Shown: piece after piece, positions 1-8,207 of the stretch
How the letters are laid out: each line of letters begins with the position of its first letter
Numbering within the stretch: the stretch's first letter is position 1
DNA from: DASRQK01 sp964436635
Lineage (GTDB): Bacteria > Bacteroidota > Bacteroidia > Sphingobacteriales > Sphingobacteriaceae
DNA: 64,000 bases
NCBI GenBank assembly: GCA_964436635.1
Contig: CAYTDM010000001.1
Span: 124,001 to 188,000, forward strand
Direction: 5' to 3'
Notes under the pieces: model-generated
The model's database searches: none
The model's input: only the letters and a program-made list of their open reading frames with translations
What the model was told of the DNA's origin: nothing
Program-made: the position numbers and the translations under genes

Positions 1-977
1 AGCATTGGCCCTTCAAAAGTGGCCATCCCGTAGGAAGTTAATGCTACCACCATGAATTTTAAGGTTGGTTCATTTCTAACTTTATCCCAAGCTCCACGTA
101 AGGTTAATAACCCATTGATCATTCCTCCCCAACTTGGTGCAATTAACATGATGGAAAATACCACCCCTAAGGATTGTACCCAACCTGGTAAGGAAGTGTA
201 TAACAAGTGGTGAGGTCCTGCCCAGATATAAATGAAAATCAACGACCAAAAATGCAGAATACTTAGTTTATAAGAATAAACCGGACGATTTGCCATTTTT
301 GGCAAGAAATAATACATCATTCCTAAATAAGGAGTAGTCAAGAAAAAGGCCACTGCATTGTGTCCATACCACCATTGTACCAGTGCATCCTGTACCCCTG
401 CGTAGATGTAATAACTTTTAAAAGCAGAAACAGGTAATTGTGCTGAATTCACAATGTAAAGCACAGCCACCGTAACGAACGTAGCAATGTAAAACCAGAC
501 GGCCACATACATATGTCGCTCTCTGCGTTTTACGATGGTACCAAACATGTTAATTCCAAAAACCACCCAAATCAAAACGACTGCGATGTCAATCGGCCAT
601 TCTAATTCAGCATACTCATGCGAACTCGTCAAACCTAATGGTAAAGTAATGGCAGCTGCAACAATGATTAATTGCCAACCCCAAAAATGAATTCGACTTA
701 ATTTGTCGCTAAACATCCTCGTTTTTAAGACGCGTTGCATGGAATAATACACACCCATGAAGATTCCATTTCCCACAAAAGCGAAGATCACAGCATTCGT
801 GTGAAGGGGTCTGATACGTCCAAATGTCGTGTATTGGAGCTCAAAATTGAAGATTGGCCAGACGAGTTGCAAAGCAACCAATAAACCAACGGTCATTCCG
901 ACGATACCCCAAATAATGGTTGCGATCCCGAAGTCCCGGACAATCTTATTGTCGTAATTGAATTTCTCTAATTGCAT
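1..977 (-). CDS. ccoN: cbb3-type cytochrome c oxidase subunit I, partial
   Basis: Catalytic subunit of the high-affinity cbb3 terminal oxidase in the cytoplasmic membrane, reducing oxygen with electrons from c-type cytochromes. Read from an ATG at 977 (MQLEKFNYDNKIV), the first 325 residues are visible and the gene runs off the left edge. The segment is strongly hydrophobic with several membrane helices. RPLHTNAVIFAF in helix 2 carries a haem-ligand His; YGHNAVAFFLTTPYLGMMYY carries a CuB His and the downstream Tyr typical of the cbb3 type; WAGPHHLLYT gives the paired CuB histidines. In many Bacteroidota ccoN is fused to ccoO, which cannot be judged here. A 72-base N run lies just upstream, so promoter distance is uncertain. 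Confidence 0.93.
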   Translation of the reverse strand, partial: MQLEKFNYDNKIVRDFGIATIIWGIVGMTVGLLVALQLVWPIFNFELQYTTFGRIRPLHTNAVIFAFVGNGIFMGVYYSMQRVLKTRMFSDKLSRIHFWGWQLIIVAAAITLPLGLTSSHEYAELEWPIDIAVVLIWVVFGINMFGTIVKRRERHMYVAVWFYIATFVTVAVLYIVNSAQLPVSAFKSYYIYAGVQDALVQWWYGHNAVAFFLTTPYLGMMYYFLPKMANRPVYSYKLSILHFWSLIFIYIWAGPHHLLYTSLPGWVQSLGVVFSIMLIAPSWGGMINGLLTLRGAWDKVRNEPTLKFMVVALTSYGMATFEGPM

Positions 978-1021
978 AGTAAGATTAGTTTAATTTCCGA
1001 GTGTAAAATTAATGTCATTTA

Positions 1022-1093
1022 NNNNNNNNNNNNNNNNNNNNNNNNNNNNNNNNNNNNNNNNNNNNNNNNNNNNNNNNNNNNNNNNNNNNNNNN
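1022..1093. other. assembly gap (72 Ns)
   Basis: Run of 72 undetermined bases between the divergent ccoN and rpoN genes. Any promoter or operator of ccoN inside it is lost. Its length may be an estimate. Confidence 0.99.
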
Positions 1094-1095
1094 TT

Positions 1096-1109
1096 GTCAT
1101 CTGAATGAC
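1096..1109. promoter_or_regulatory. GTCAT-N4-ATGAC inverted repeat, possible Crp/Fnr-type operator
   Basis: GTCATCTGAATGAC is a perfect inverted repeat with 5-base arms and a 4-base spacer, located upstream of ccoN and immediately right of the N gap. Crp/Fnr-family sites have this general geometry, and cbb3 oxidase genes are often under Fnr-type control, so a regulatory role is plausible. The assignment is inference; no regulator gene is in the window. Confidence 0.3.
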
Positions 1110-1196
1110 GTACATTCTATAAAATAGTAATATTGATCATATTTTTTTTTGGCACATTTTTGTGTATATTACAGGCTTAATCCTACATTTTTTACG

Positions 1197-1204
1197 TATA
1201 TTTG
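1197..1204 (+). promoter_or_regulatory. Bacteroidota -7 promoter element (TATATTTG) of rpoN
   Basis: TATATTTG matches the Bacteroidota sigma-A -7 consensus TAnnTTTG and ends 14 bases before the rpoN ATG, so the expected transcript has a very short leader. No clear -33 TTTG element was found at the usual distance. Confidence 0.5.
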
Positions 1205-1218
1205 TAGTATAGAAGATT

Positions 1219-2691
1219 ATGTTAAAACAGACATTAACTCAAAAATTACTTCAGAAATTATCCCCCCAACAGATTCAATTTATTAAGCTGTTGCAGGTGC
1301 CTACTGCTTCTTTGGATGCAAGAATAAAAGAGGAATTAGAGGAAAACCCTGCTTTGGAAGATATTAGCTTAGCAAATATGAATGAGCCAGTTGGGGACTA
1401 TCCTGATAAAGATCCAGAAGATCATTCCTATGATGAACACGAGCCTTCACAAGAATCAGACGAATTTAATGTGGATGATTATTTGCAAGTCGAAGATGGG
1501 AACGATTACGCTGGCGCAAACAATTATAGCGATGACGAAGACGATCGCAAAGAGATTCCAATTCCGGTCCAACAATCATTTTATGAGAGTCTCGAACAAC
1601 AATTAGGCTTATTAGTCCTTTCTGACCGAGATTATTTAATTGGTAAACAATTAATTGGAAGTTTGGACGATGATGGATATTTACGTAGACCCTTAGATTC
1701 CCTATTGGATGACTTGGCCTTTTCCCAAAACATAGAAGCGACGTTGGATGAAGTGGTGGATATGCTTCAAATTATTCAATCATTTGAGCCAGCGGGCATA
1801 GGTGCACGAGATTTGCAGGAATGTTTGTTAATTCAGTTAAAAAGAAAGGACGCTTCGAATCCATTGGTGCAAACTGCCATCAATATTATCGAAAACTATC
1901 TCGATGAGTTTACCAAAAAGCACTACGATAAACTGGAAAAGAATTTGAATTTAGATGGTGATCAGTTAAAGCTGGCCATCCAAGAAATTTTAAAATTAAA
2001 TCCTAAACCAGGAGATTCGGGAGCTGCTGCTGGCAAACAAATGCATGTCATTCCTGATTTTCATATAATGAATAATGATGGTGTATTACAGTTATCCTTA
2101 AACGCACGAAATGCGCCTGAACTTCGAGTCAGTAGATCCTATATGGAAATGTTCGAGCATTATGATAAGGCGGATCAAAAGGATAAAAAAATGAAAGAAG
2201 CAGTACAGTTTGTAAAGCAAAAATTGGATTCTGCCAAATGGTTTATCGATGCCATTAAACAAAGGCAACAAACCCTGCTGAAAACTATGAATGCCATCAT
2301 GAATTATCAATATGAATTCTTCATTACCGGCGACGAGCGCAAATTAAAACCGATGATTTTAAAAGATATTGCCGATCGCATTGATATGGATATTTCCACT
2401 GTTTCAAGAGTAGCCAATTCTAAATATGTACAAACCGAGTTTGGCACATTTTTATTAAAATCATTTTTTTCAGAAGCAATACAAACGGATAGTGGCGAGG
2501 AAGTTTCCAATAAGGAAGTAAAGAAAATCTTGGAAGAGTGCATCGCAGATGAAGATAAGCGAAAACCCCTCGCCGATGAAAAATTAACGGAAATTCTTAA
2601 GGAACGCGGATACACCATCGCACGTAGAACGGTGGCCAAATATCGTGAAGCCATGAATATCCCAGTCGCTAGACTTAGAAAGCAACTTTAA
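1219..2691 (+). CDS. rpoN: RNA polymerase sigma-54 factor
   Basis: Sigma-54 directs RNA polymerase to -24/-12 promoters and needs AAA+ activators to open them. The 490 residues have the expected order: a Gln/Leu-rich activator-interaction region (about 1-45, QKLLQKLSPQQIQFIKLLQ), a highly acidic linker (about 50-115), a core-binding domain (about 120-310), a helix-turn-helix region (DIADRIDMDISTVSRVANSK) and the diagnostic C-terminal RpoN box ARRTVAKYRE at about 468-477. The length is normal for the family. A -7 promoter element sits 14 bases upstream. The porin gene follows after 20 bases in the same direction and may be cotranscribed. Confidence 0.97.
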   Translation: MLKQTLTQKLLQKLSPQQIQFIKLLQVPTASLDARIKEELEENPALEDISLANMNEPVGDYPDKDPEDHSYDEHEPSQESDEFNVDDYLQVEDGNDYAGANNYSDDEDDRKEIPIPVQQSFYESLEQQLGLLVLSDRDYLIGKQLIGSLDDDGYLRRPLDSLLDDLAFSQNIEATLDEVVDMLQIIQSFEPAGIGARDLQECLLIQLKRKDASNPLVQTAINIIENYLDEFTKKHYDKLEKNLNLDGDQLKLAIQEILKLNPKPGDSGAAAGKQMHVIPDFHIMNNDGVLQLSLNARNAPELRVSRSYMEMFEHYDKADQKDKKMKEAVQFVKQKLDSAKWFIDAIKQRQQTLLKTMNAIMNYQYEFFITGDERKLKPMILKDIADRIDMDISTVSRVANSKYVQTEFGTFLLKSFFSEAIQTDSGEEVSNKEVKKILEECIADEDKRKPLADEKLTEILKERGYTIARRTVAKYREAMNIPVARLRKQL

Positions 2692-2711
2692 ATTATCTCA
2701 TTTATTAGCAA

Positions 2712-3926
2712 ATGTCAAAACTAAAAAACACAACTTTTTTATTAGGTATCCTATTCGCCGTATTTTTTGTTTCTAAGTCACATGCCCAAACGGAACGCGA
2801 TGATAAAGCCACCATTGTTGATTTTAAAGGTGTGCAGTTTAAAAGTCACGACTCTACATTTTATGTGAATTTTCGCTTTAGAATGCAAAGTCGTTTAAAA
2901 TACACGTCAAATTCTGGAACAGATTTGGGGGTGGATGAATGGGAAGCTCGGATTCGTAGATTGCGCTTAAGAATGGACGGATATTTATATAATCCTAAAT
3001 TAACCTATAGCATTCAATTAGCTTTTAGTAGAGGAGATTTAGATTTTACAGATTCTGGCGTGCCAAATATTGTTCGAGATGCGGTCATCTTCTATAATTT
3101 CTCCGATGATTTTTATGCTTCTTTTGGCATCAATAAATTGCCAGGTAACCGCCAACGCATAACTTCTTCGGGTTCCCAACAGTTTGCGGAGCGCTCTTTT
3201 GTCAATTCAAAATTTAATATCGATCGAGATTTCGGTTTAAAATTCTATTTAGACAAAAAATTGGGCTCCACTCCGATCAAATTATCTGCAGCGATTACCA
3301 CTGGAGAAGGAAGAGTGGCTGAAAAAACGGATGACGGCCTGGCCTATACTGGGAGAGCCGAAATTTTACCGCTTGGTGAGTTTACGAATGAAGGAGATTA
3401 TTTTGAAGGAGATTTAGAAAAAGAGCCGACTCCTAAATTGGCTATAGGTGGAGGTTATAGCTTTAATAACAATGCTAAAAGAAGCCAAGGCCAATCTGGT
3501 AAATACCTGCATCAAGCCTTGGATTTAAAAACCACTTTTTTTGATGCTATTTTTAAATATTCAGGATGGGCATATCAAGTGGAATATATGCGTTTAGACG
3601 TGGATAATCCTGTTACCTTGAAGGTTGACGAGGACCCGATCTATGCATTTAAAGGCTTCGGGCATAACCATCAGCTCAGTTATTTAATAGATCAAAATGA
3701 GGGGTATGAAATCGCCACAAGGTACACGAACATTGTGCCCCATCAAGATATACGCAGTTTTGAGAAGCCATTTGAGACCATCGAGATAGGCCTGACGAAG
3801 TACTTTCGCGCACATCGGTTAAAACTGCAGTTAAATGGTCATTATTTTGTTCAAAACGGAAATTTCAATCGATCAAATCCTGGAAATCATTGGGGAGGAA
3901 TTTTTCAAATAGAACTTGGAATATAA
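2712..3926 (+). CDS. phosphate-selective porin O/P family outer-membrane protein
   Basis: Predicted beta-barrel porin of the OprO/OprP family. Residues 1-26 form a signal peptide ending SKSHAQ. The mature part alternates charged and aromatic residues as barrel strands do; the N-terminal segment FYVNFRFRMQSRLKY and the motif RIRRLRLRMDGYLYNPKLTY are typical of this family, and the final residues (GGIFQIELGI) end in hydrophobic positions like a barrel sorting signal. In Bacteroidota such porins are often linked to phosphate or polyanion uptake, but substrate selectivity cannot be read from the sequence. It lies between rpoN and lpxB with gaps of 20 and 7 bases, which suggests an operon. Confidence 0.85.
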   Translation: MSKLKNTTFLLGILFAVFFVSKSHAQTERDDKATIVDFKGVQFKSHDSTFYVNFRFRMQSRLKYTSNSGTDLGVDEWEARIRRLRLRMDGYLYNPKLTYSIQLAFSRGDLDFTDSGVPNIVRDAVIFYNFSDDFYASFGINKLPGNRQRITSSGSQQFAERSFVNSKFNIDRDFGLKFYLDKKLGSTPIKLSAAITTGEGRVAEKTDDGLAYTGRAEILPLGEFTNEGDYFEGDLEKEPTPKLAIGGGYSFNNNAKRSQGQSGKYLHQALDLKTTFFDAIFKYSGWAYQVEYMRLDVDNPVTLKVDEDPIYAFKGFGHNHQLSYLIDQNEGYEIATRYTNIVPHQDIRSFEKPFETIEIGLTKYFRAHRLKLQLNGHYFVQNGNFNRSNPGNHWGGIFQIELGI

Positions 3927-3933
3927 GATAGGG

Positions 3934-5046
3934 ATGAAATACTTTATAATAGCTGGAGAAACATCGGGAGATTTGCATGGAGCGAATTTAATCGAAGAAT
4001 TAAAAAAGGTTGATCAAGACAGTCGTTTTCATATTGTAGGAGGCGACTCCATGGAAAAGGCTGCAGAAGTAAAACCATTGCTTCACACGTCTTCTCTTGC
4101 TTTCATGGGCTTTGTGGAAGTGTTGTCGAATCTTGATAAAATTTCTAAGAATTTAAAGTTAGTCAAGCAAGAAATTTTAAGCGTTCAGCCGGATGTGGTC
4201 GTTTTAATAGATTTTCCAGGCTTTAATTTGCGCATCGCAGAATTTGCTAAAAAGCAGGGTATCAAAGTCTGTTACTACATTTCGCCTAAAATTTGGGCTT
4301 GGAATCAAAAACGTGTTCATAAGATTAAACGCGTAGTCGATAAGATGTTTTGTATTCTGCCTTTCGAGGTAGATTTTTATAAGCGCTTCGGCATGGATGT
4401 CGAATATGTGGGGAATCCTTTGTTAGATGCCATTTCAAAACATCAACCGAATCCAAATTTTCTGCAGGAGCATCAATTGGATGATCGCCCCATTATCGCT
4501 TTGTTACCGGGTAGCCGGGAAATGGAAATTAAGAAATTATTACCCGTAATGTTAGGTTTAAAGCATAGATTCCCTGCTCATCAGTTGTTGATTGCGGGAG
4601 CGCCAAACCTTACACATGAGTTTTATAAGCAACAGATTGGCGATTTGAATGTGCCTGTTATATTTCATGCTACTTATGACCTTTTATTACATGCGAAAGC
4701 GGCAGTAGTTACCAGTGGAACAGCTACTTTAGAAACTGCTTTATTTCATGTTCCACAAGTCGTGGTTTATAAGGCAAATCAAATCACAGTGGCTATTGCA
4801 AGATCATTAATTAAAGTTCGTTTTATTTCTTTAGTGAATTTGATTACAAATATGTTATCTGTTCGGGAACTCATTCAAGGAGATTGTACAGTGGATACTG
4901 TTTCAGACGAGCTTCACCTCCTTATGAACGATAAAACTTATAGAGAAAATGTGTTAGAAAATTATGATTTGTTAAAGCGTCAAATTGGCGAGCCTGGAGC
5001 ATCGCATAGAACCGCTGAGGCGATATACAAATATGTTTCACAGTAA
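3934..5046 (+). CDS. lpxB: lipid-A-disaccharide synthase
   Basis: Glycosyltransferase (GT19) that joins UDP-2,3-diacylglucosamine and lipid X into the lipid A disaccharide at the inner face of the cytoplasmic membrane. I start it at the ATG at 3934 (MKYFIIAGETSGDLHG), because the longer reading from 3916 overlaps the porin end and adds six residues without family support. The 370 residues contain the N-terminal GETSGDLHGANL motif, the central YISPKIWAWNQKRV segment, the PGSREMEI nucleotide-sugar loop and TSGTATLETAL near the C-terminus, all characteristic. It indicates a Gram-negative outer membrane with lipid A. Confidence 0.96.
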   Translation: MKYFIIAGETSGDLHGANLIEELKKVDQDSRFHIVGGDSMEKAAEVKPLLHTSSLAFMGFVEVLSNLDKISKNLKLVKQEILSVQPDVVVLIDFPGFNLRIAEFAKKQGIKVCYYISPKIWAWNQKRVHKIKRVVDKMFCILPFEVDFYKRFGMDVEYVGNPLLDAISKHQPNPNFLQEHQLDDRPIIALLPGSREMEIKKLLPVMLGLKHRFPAHQLLIAGAPNLTHEFYKQQIGDLNVPVIFHATYDLLLHAKAAVVTSGTATLETALFHVPQVVVYKANQITVAIARSLIKVRFISLVNLITNMLSVRELIQGDCTVDTVSDELHLLMNDKTYRENVLENYDLLKRQIGEPGASHRTAEAIYKYVSQ

Positions 5047-5075
5047 AATAATGTGTATTTCCGTAATATCTTTTG

Positions 5076-5083
5076 TATCTTTG
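5076..5083 (+). promoter_or_regulatory. -7 promoter element (TATCTTTG) of queA
   Basis: TATCTTTG fits TAnnTTTG and lies 38 bases before the queA ATG, inside the only non-coding gap between lpxB and queA. It supports a separate transcript for queA-ispD. Confidence 0.45.
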
Positions 5084-5121
5084 CGGGCTTACTTAGCTAT
5101 TAATATTCATCATATTGCATT

Positions 5122-6171
5122 ATGAAATTATCTCAATTTAAATTCAACCTTCCTGAGTCGTTAATTGCTTACGAACCTTCTGAAAATCGCGATGAATCAA
5201 GGTTAATGGTGTTGCATAAAGATACAGGTAAAATTGAACATAAAATTTTCAAGGATGTATTGGATTACTTTGATGAAAAGGATCTAATGATTCTGAATAA
5301 TACAAAAGTATTTCCAGCCAGGTTGTATGGCAATAAAGAAAAGACGGGCGCTACCATTGAGGTGTTTTTGTTGCGCGAGCTGAATAAAGAATTGCGTTTA
5401 TGGGATGTGTTAGTAGATCCGGCAAGAAAGATTCGCGTGGGTAATAAGTTGTATTTTGGAGATAACGATTTATTAGTGGCTGAAGTGGTGGATAATACGA
5501 CTTCTCGTGGACGAACGATTCGCTTTTTATTCGATGGCACTGACGAAGAATTTAGAAAAAACATTGAAATTTTAGGAGAAACTCCGCTTCCAAAATACAT
5601 TAAAAGAAAAGCAGTTCCAGAAGATAAATTTCGTTACCAAACCATTTTTGCTAAAAATGAAGGCGCAGTAGCAGCTCCTACTGCTGGATTGCATTTTAGC
5701 AGGGAGTTAATGAAAAGATTAGAACTAAAAGGAGTGGATTTTGCTGAAGTAACCCTTCATATTGGTTTAGGAACATTCCGACCAGTAGAAGTGGAAGATT
5801 TGACAAAACATAAAATGGATTCTGAACAATTTGAAATTACGCCAGAAACCGCTCGTTTAGTGAATAAAGCGATCGACGAAAAACGGAAGATTTGTGCTGT
5901 TGGGACGACTTCAATGCGTGCTATCGAATCTTCAGTTTCTGCGGATCGTCATTTGAATCCAGCAAATGAATGGACCAGTAAGTTCATTTATCCTCCATAT
6001 GACTTTAGCATAGCAAACAGTATGATTACAAATTTTCACACTCCAGAATCTACCCTACTCGTTATGGTAGTCGCTTTTGGTGGATATGAAAATGTGATGA
6101 ATGCGTATGAAGAGGCTGTAAAAGAAAAATATCGTTTCTATAGTTATGGAGATGCGATGTTAATTATTTAA
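5122..6171 (+). CDS. queA: S-adenosylmethionine:tRNA ribosyltransferase-isomerase
   Basis: Transfers and isomerises the ribosyl part of SAM onto 7-aminomethyl-7-deazaguanine in tRNA, making epoxyqueuosine. The 349 residues are full length for the family. Diagnostic segments are the N-terminal FKFNLPESLIAYEP, MILNNTKVFPARLYG, GAVAAPTAGLHFS, LHIGLGTFRPV and MITNFHTPESTLLVMV. The downstream ispD begins 23 bases later and is probably in the same transcript although functionally unrelated. Confidence 0.97.
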   Translation: MKLSQFKFNLPESLIAYEPSENRDESRLMVLHKDTGKIEHKIFKDVLDYFDEKDLMILNNTKVFPARLYGNKEKTGATIEVFLLRELNKELRLWDVLVDPARKIRVGNKLYFGDNDLLVAEVVDNTTSRGRTIRFLFDGTDEEFRKNIEILGETPLPKYIKRKAVPEDKFRYQTIFAKNEGAVAAPTAGLHFSRELMKRLELKGVDFAEVTLHIGLGTFRPVEVEDLTKHKMDSEQFEITPETARLVNKAIDEKRKICAVGTTSMRAIESSVSADRHLNPANEWTSKFIYPPYDFSIANSMITNFHTPESTLLVMVVAFGGYENVMNAYEEAVKEKYRFYSYGDAMLII

Positions 6172-6194
6172 TTTGTTATTTTTTAATACAAAAA

Positions 6195-6899
6195 ATGGCT
6201 AATTATGTCATCATAGTGGCAGCAGGTATTGGGCGGCGTATGAAAAATGCGCTGCCCAAACAATTTCATACCCTTGGATCTTTGCCTCTTTTAATGCGTA
6301 CCATGCATGCGTTTTATGCGAGCGATATTCAGGCAGAAGTGGTTTTAGTCCTACCGAAAGATTGGTTTTCCTACTGGACAGATTTATGTTATAAATTTGA
6401 TTTTCATGTTCCGCATGCCATGGTTGAAGGGGGTGAAACGCGATTTCAAAGTGTGAAGAATGGTTTGGAATACATTGCTTCCTTAGAGGAATATAAAGAA
6501 ATTGCACCATCCAATCACACTATAGCAGTTCACGATGGTGCAAGACCTTTAATCACTTCTCAGCTGATTGAAACATTGTTTAAAGCAGTTTCAATGCATG
6601 CTGCTGTTATTCCTGGTATTCCCAGCACAGATTCCATACGCTGGGTAGAAGAACAATCTTCTAAACCACTTAATCGCGACCAGGTTTATGTCATTCAAAC
6701 ACCCCAGGTATTTAATGCCTCTATGTTAATGGATGCTTACCAAAAACCAGCATCAAATACCTATACTGACGACGCATCTGTGGTAGAAGCAAATGGTGGC
6801 CCGGTGGTTGTGATCCCTGGCGATAAAAGGAATCTTAAAATAACTACCGAAGAGGATCTTCTTTTTGCTGAAGCAATCCTTCAACAAGCTTTAAAATAA
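6195..6899 (+). CDS. ispD: 2-C-methyl-D-erythritol 4-phosphate cytidylyltransferase
   Basis: Third step of the non-mevalonate isoprenoid pathway, forming CDP-methylerythritol from CTP and MEP in the cytosol. The 234 residues show the N-terminal nucleotide loop VAAGIGRRMKNALPKQF, VVLVLPKDW, the VHDGARPL motif of the IspD family, and the C-terminal PGDKRNLKITTEEDL. Its presence implies the MEP rather than the mevalonate route. It ends one base before the oppositely oriented small membrane protein gene. Confidence 0.95.
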   Translation: MANYVIIVAAGIGRRMKNALPKQFHTLGSLPLLMRTMHAFYASDIQAEVVLVLPKDWFSYWTDLCYKFDFHVPHAMVEGGETRFQSVKNGLEYIASLEEYKEIAPSNHTIAVHDGARPLITSQLIETLFKAVSMHAAVIPGIPSTDSIRWVEEQSSKPLNRDQVYVIQTPQVFNASMLMDAYQKPASNTYTDDASVVEANGGPVVVIPGDKRNLKITTEEDLLFAEAILQQALK

Positions 6900-6900
6900 T

Positions 6901-7053
6901 TTAAGCAGCACCTCGAATGATTCGTAATAATACGGCAATCACAGCGATCACTAATAAAACGTGAACAATTCCGCTGGATACGAACCCTCCAAAAAATCCT
7001 ATTGCCCAAATAATGACTAAAATAACGGCAATTGTGTACAATAAATTTCCCAT
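6901..7053 (-). CDS. 50-residue membrane protein, lmo0937-like
   Basis: Tiny hydrophobic protein starting at the ATG at 7053 (MGNLLYTIAVILVIIW). It has two membrane segments separated by FFGGFVSSGIVH and a basic end RIIRGAA, the layout of the lmo0937 family of small membrane proteins common in Bacteroidota, often stress-associated. A reading that begins 15 codons further upstream is possible but the extra residues are not family-like. It is convergent with ispD with a single base between the stops. No specific function can be assigned. Confidence 0.7.
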   Translation of the reverse strand: MGNLLYTIAVILVIIWAIGFFGGFVSSGIVHVLLVIAVIAVLLRIIRGAA

Positions 7054-7167
7054 AAGATTGAATTTAGTTAAACATACTGTGTTTTTTATATATAACAATT
7101 GAACGGCAAAATTGTTTTGAGAAAACTGAATTTAGTTGTAATTTGCGTCAAATAGGAAAAAAACACC

Positions 7168-7446
7168 TTGTTAACACCTACAGCAAATAACTTAGAAAAA
7201 CTAGAAGCTCTTTTTAAACAACTGGGTTATAAGGTGCGTTATGAAAAAGGAAATTTTAAAACAGGCGCCTGTGTCATTCAGAACAGCAAAGTCATCGTGG
7301 TTAATAAATTTCTGGATTTAGAAGCTAAAATGAACGGACTTACCGAACTGTTGTCTACACTGCCCGTTATGGATGGCGCTGAAGTATTGGATGAAAAGCA
7401 GAAGCAATTGTTTTTAGGGATTCGACAAAAAAAATTGGAAATTTGA
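7168..7446 (+). CDS. conserved hypothetical protein, 92 residues
   Basis: Small soluble protein that starts at a TTG (LTPTANNLEKLEALFKQLGY); no in-frame ATG gives a comparable product. It has no signal peptide, membrane helix or recognised motif. It overlaps the next gene by four bases (TTGA), which strongly suggests translational coupling with the MBL-fold hydrolase. I do not recognise a function; the pairing hints at a partner or regulator of that enzyme. The base usage fits its neighbours. Confidence 0.7.
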   Translation: MLTPTANNLEKLEALFKQLGYKVRYEKGNFKTGACVIQNSKVIVVNKFLDLEAKMNGLTELLSTLPVMDGAEVLDEKQKQLFLGIRQKKLEI

Positions 7447-8207
7447 AAGTCAGCTTTTTAGGAACTGGAACTTCTCAAGGTGTACCAGTAATCGCATGTA
7501 ATTGTAAGGTGTGTTCTTCCAAGGATAAACACAATCATCGGCTCCGGTCTTCAATTCTGATTGAACACCATGAACAACACATTGTCATTGATACAGGTCC
7601 TGATTTTAGATATCAAATGTTACGTGCAAGTGTACAAAAACTGGATGCTGTGTTATATACACATTCACATAAGGATCACATAGCGGGCTTAGATGATATT
7701 CGTGCATTTAATCGTAAACAAGGGAAGTCGATCGATATTTATGCAGAAACCAATGTTCAAGAAGCTCTAAAACGCGAGTTTTTTTATGCATTTGATCCCA
7801 AAGCCTATTTTGGAGTTCCCCAATTAAAATTGCACACCATACAAGAAAATGAACGATTTAATGTAGGGTTGTTATCTGTTCTTCCTGTGCGCGTATTGCA
7901 TTATAAAATGCCTGTTTTGGGTTTTAGATTTGGAGATTTTACCTATGTCACCGACGCTAAGACGATTGACGAAGAGACAATTAAATTGTTAAAGGGAACC
8001 AAGGTTTTGGTGTTAAATGCGCTGCAATTAGAAGATCACATTTCTCATATGACGTTGCAAGAAGCTATTGAGATGGCTAAGCGAATCGGGGCTGAAAAAA
8101 CATACCTCACTCATATAAGTCATTTTTTAGGATTGCATGATGAAGTGAGTAGTGAGTTGCCTCCTAATGTTTTTTTAGCCTATGATGGATTGACTTTGGA
8201 TATCTAA
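7443..8207 (+). CDS. MBL-fold metallo-hydrolase, PhnP-like phosphodiesterase
   Basis: Metallo-beta-lactamase-fold hydrolase of 254 residues beginning at TTG. The metal signature THSHKDHIAGLDD gives HxHxDH, a further metal Asp lies in YVTDAKTI and a His in YLTHISHFLGLHD. The N-terminal TGTSQGVPVIAC followed by CNCKVC is a Cys cluster seen in the PhnP/phosphoribosyl cyclic phosphodiesterase branch, where it binds structural zinc. No phn operon is nearby, so the substrate is more likely a general cyclic nucleotide or phosphodiester. It overlaps the preceding small gene by four bases, and its stop overlaps the stop of the opposite glycosyltransferase gene. Confidence 0.85.
   Translation: MKVSFLGTGTSQGVPVIACNCKVCSSKDKHNHRLRSSILIEHHEQHIVIDTGPDFRYQMLRASVQKLDAVLYTHSHKDHIAGLDDIRAFNRKQGKSIDIYAETNVQEALKREFFYAFDPKAYFGVPQLKLHTIQENERFNVGLLSVLPVRVLHYKMPVLGFRFGDFTYVTDAKTIDEETIKLLKGTKVLVLNALQLEDHISHMTLQEAIEMAKRIGAEKTYLTHISHFLGLHDEVSSELPPNVFLAYDGLTLDI

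Noticed and set aside
978..1218. tRNA or other RNA gene in the ccoN-rpoN gap and other short gaps
   Set aside because: No cloverleaf-like arms or CCA-type ends could be found by eye in any intergenic gap; part of this one is undetermined.
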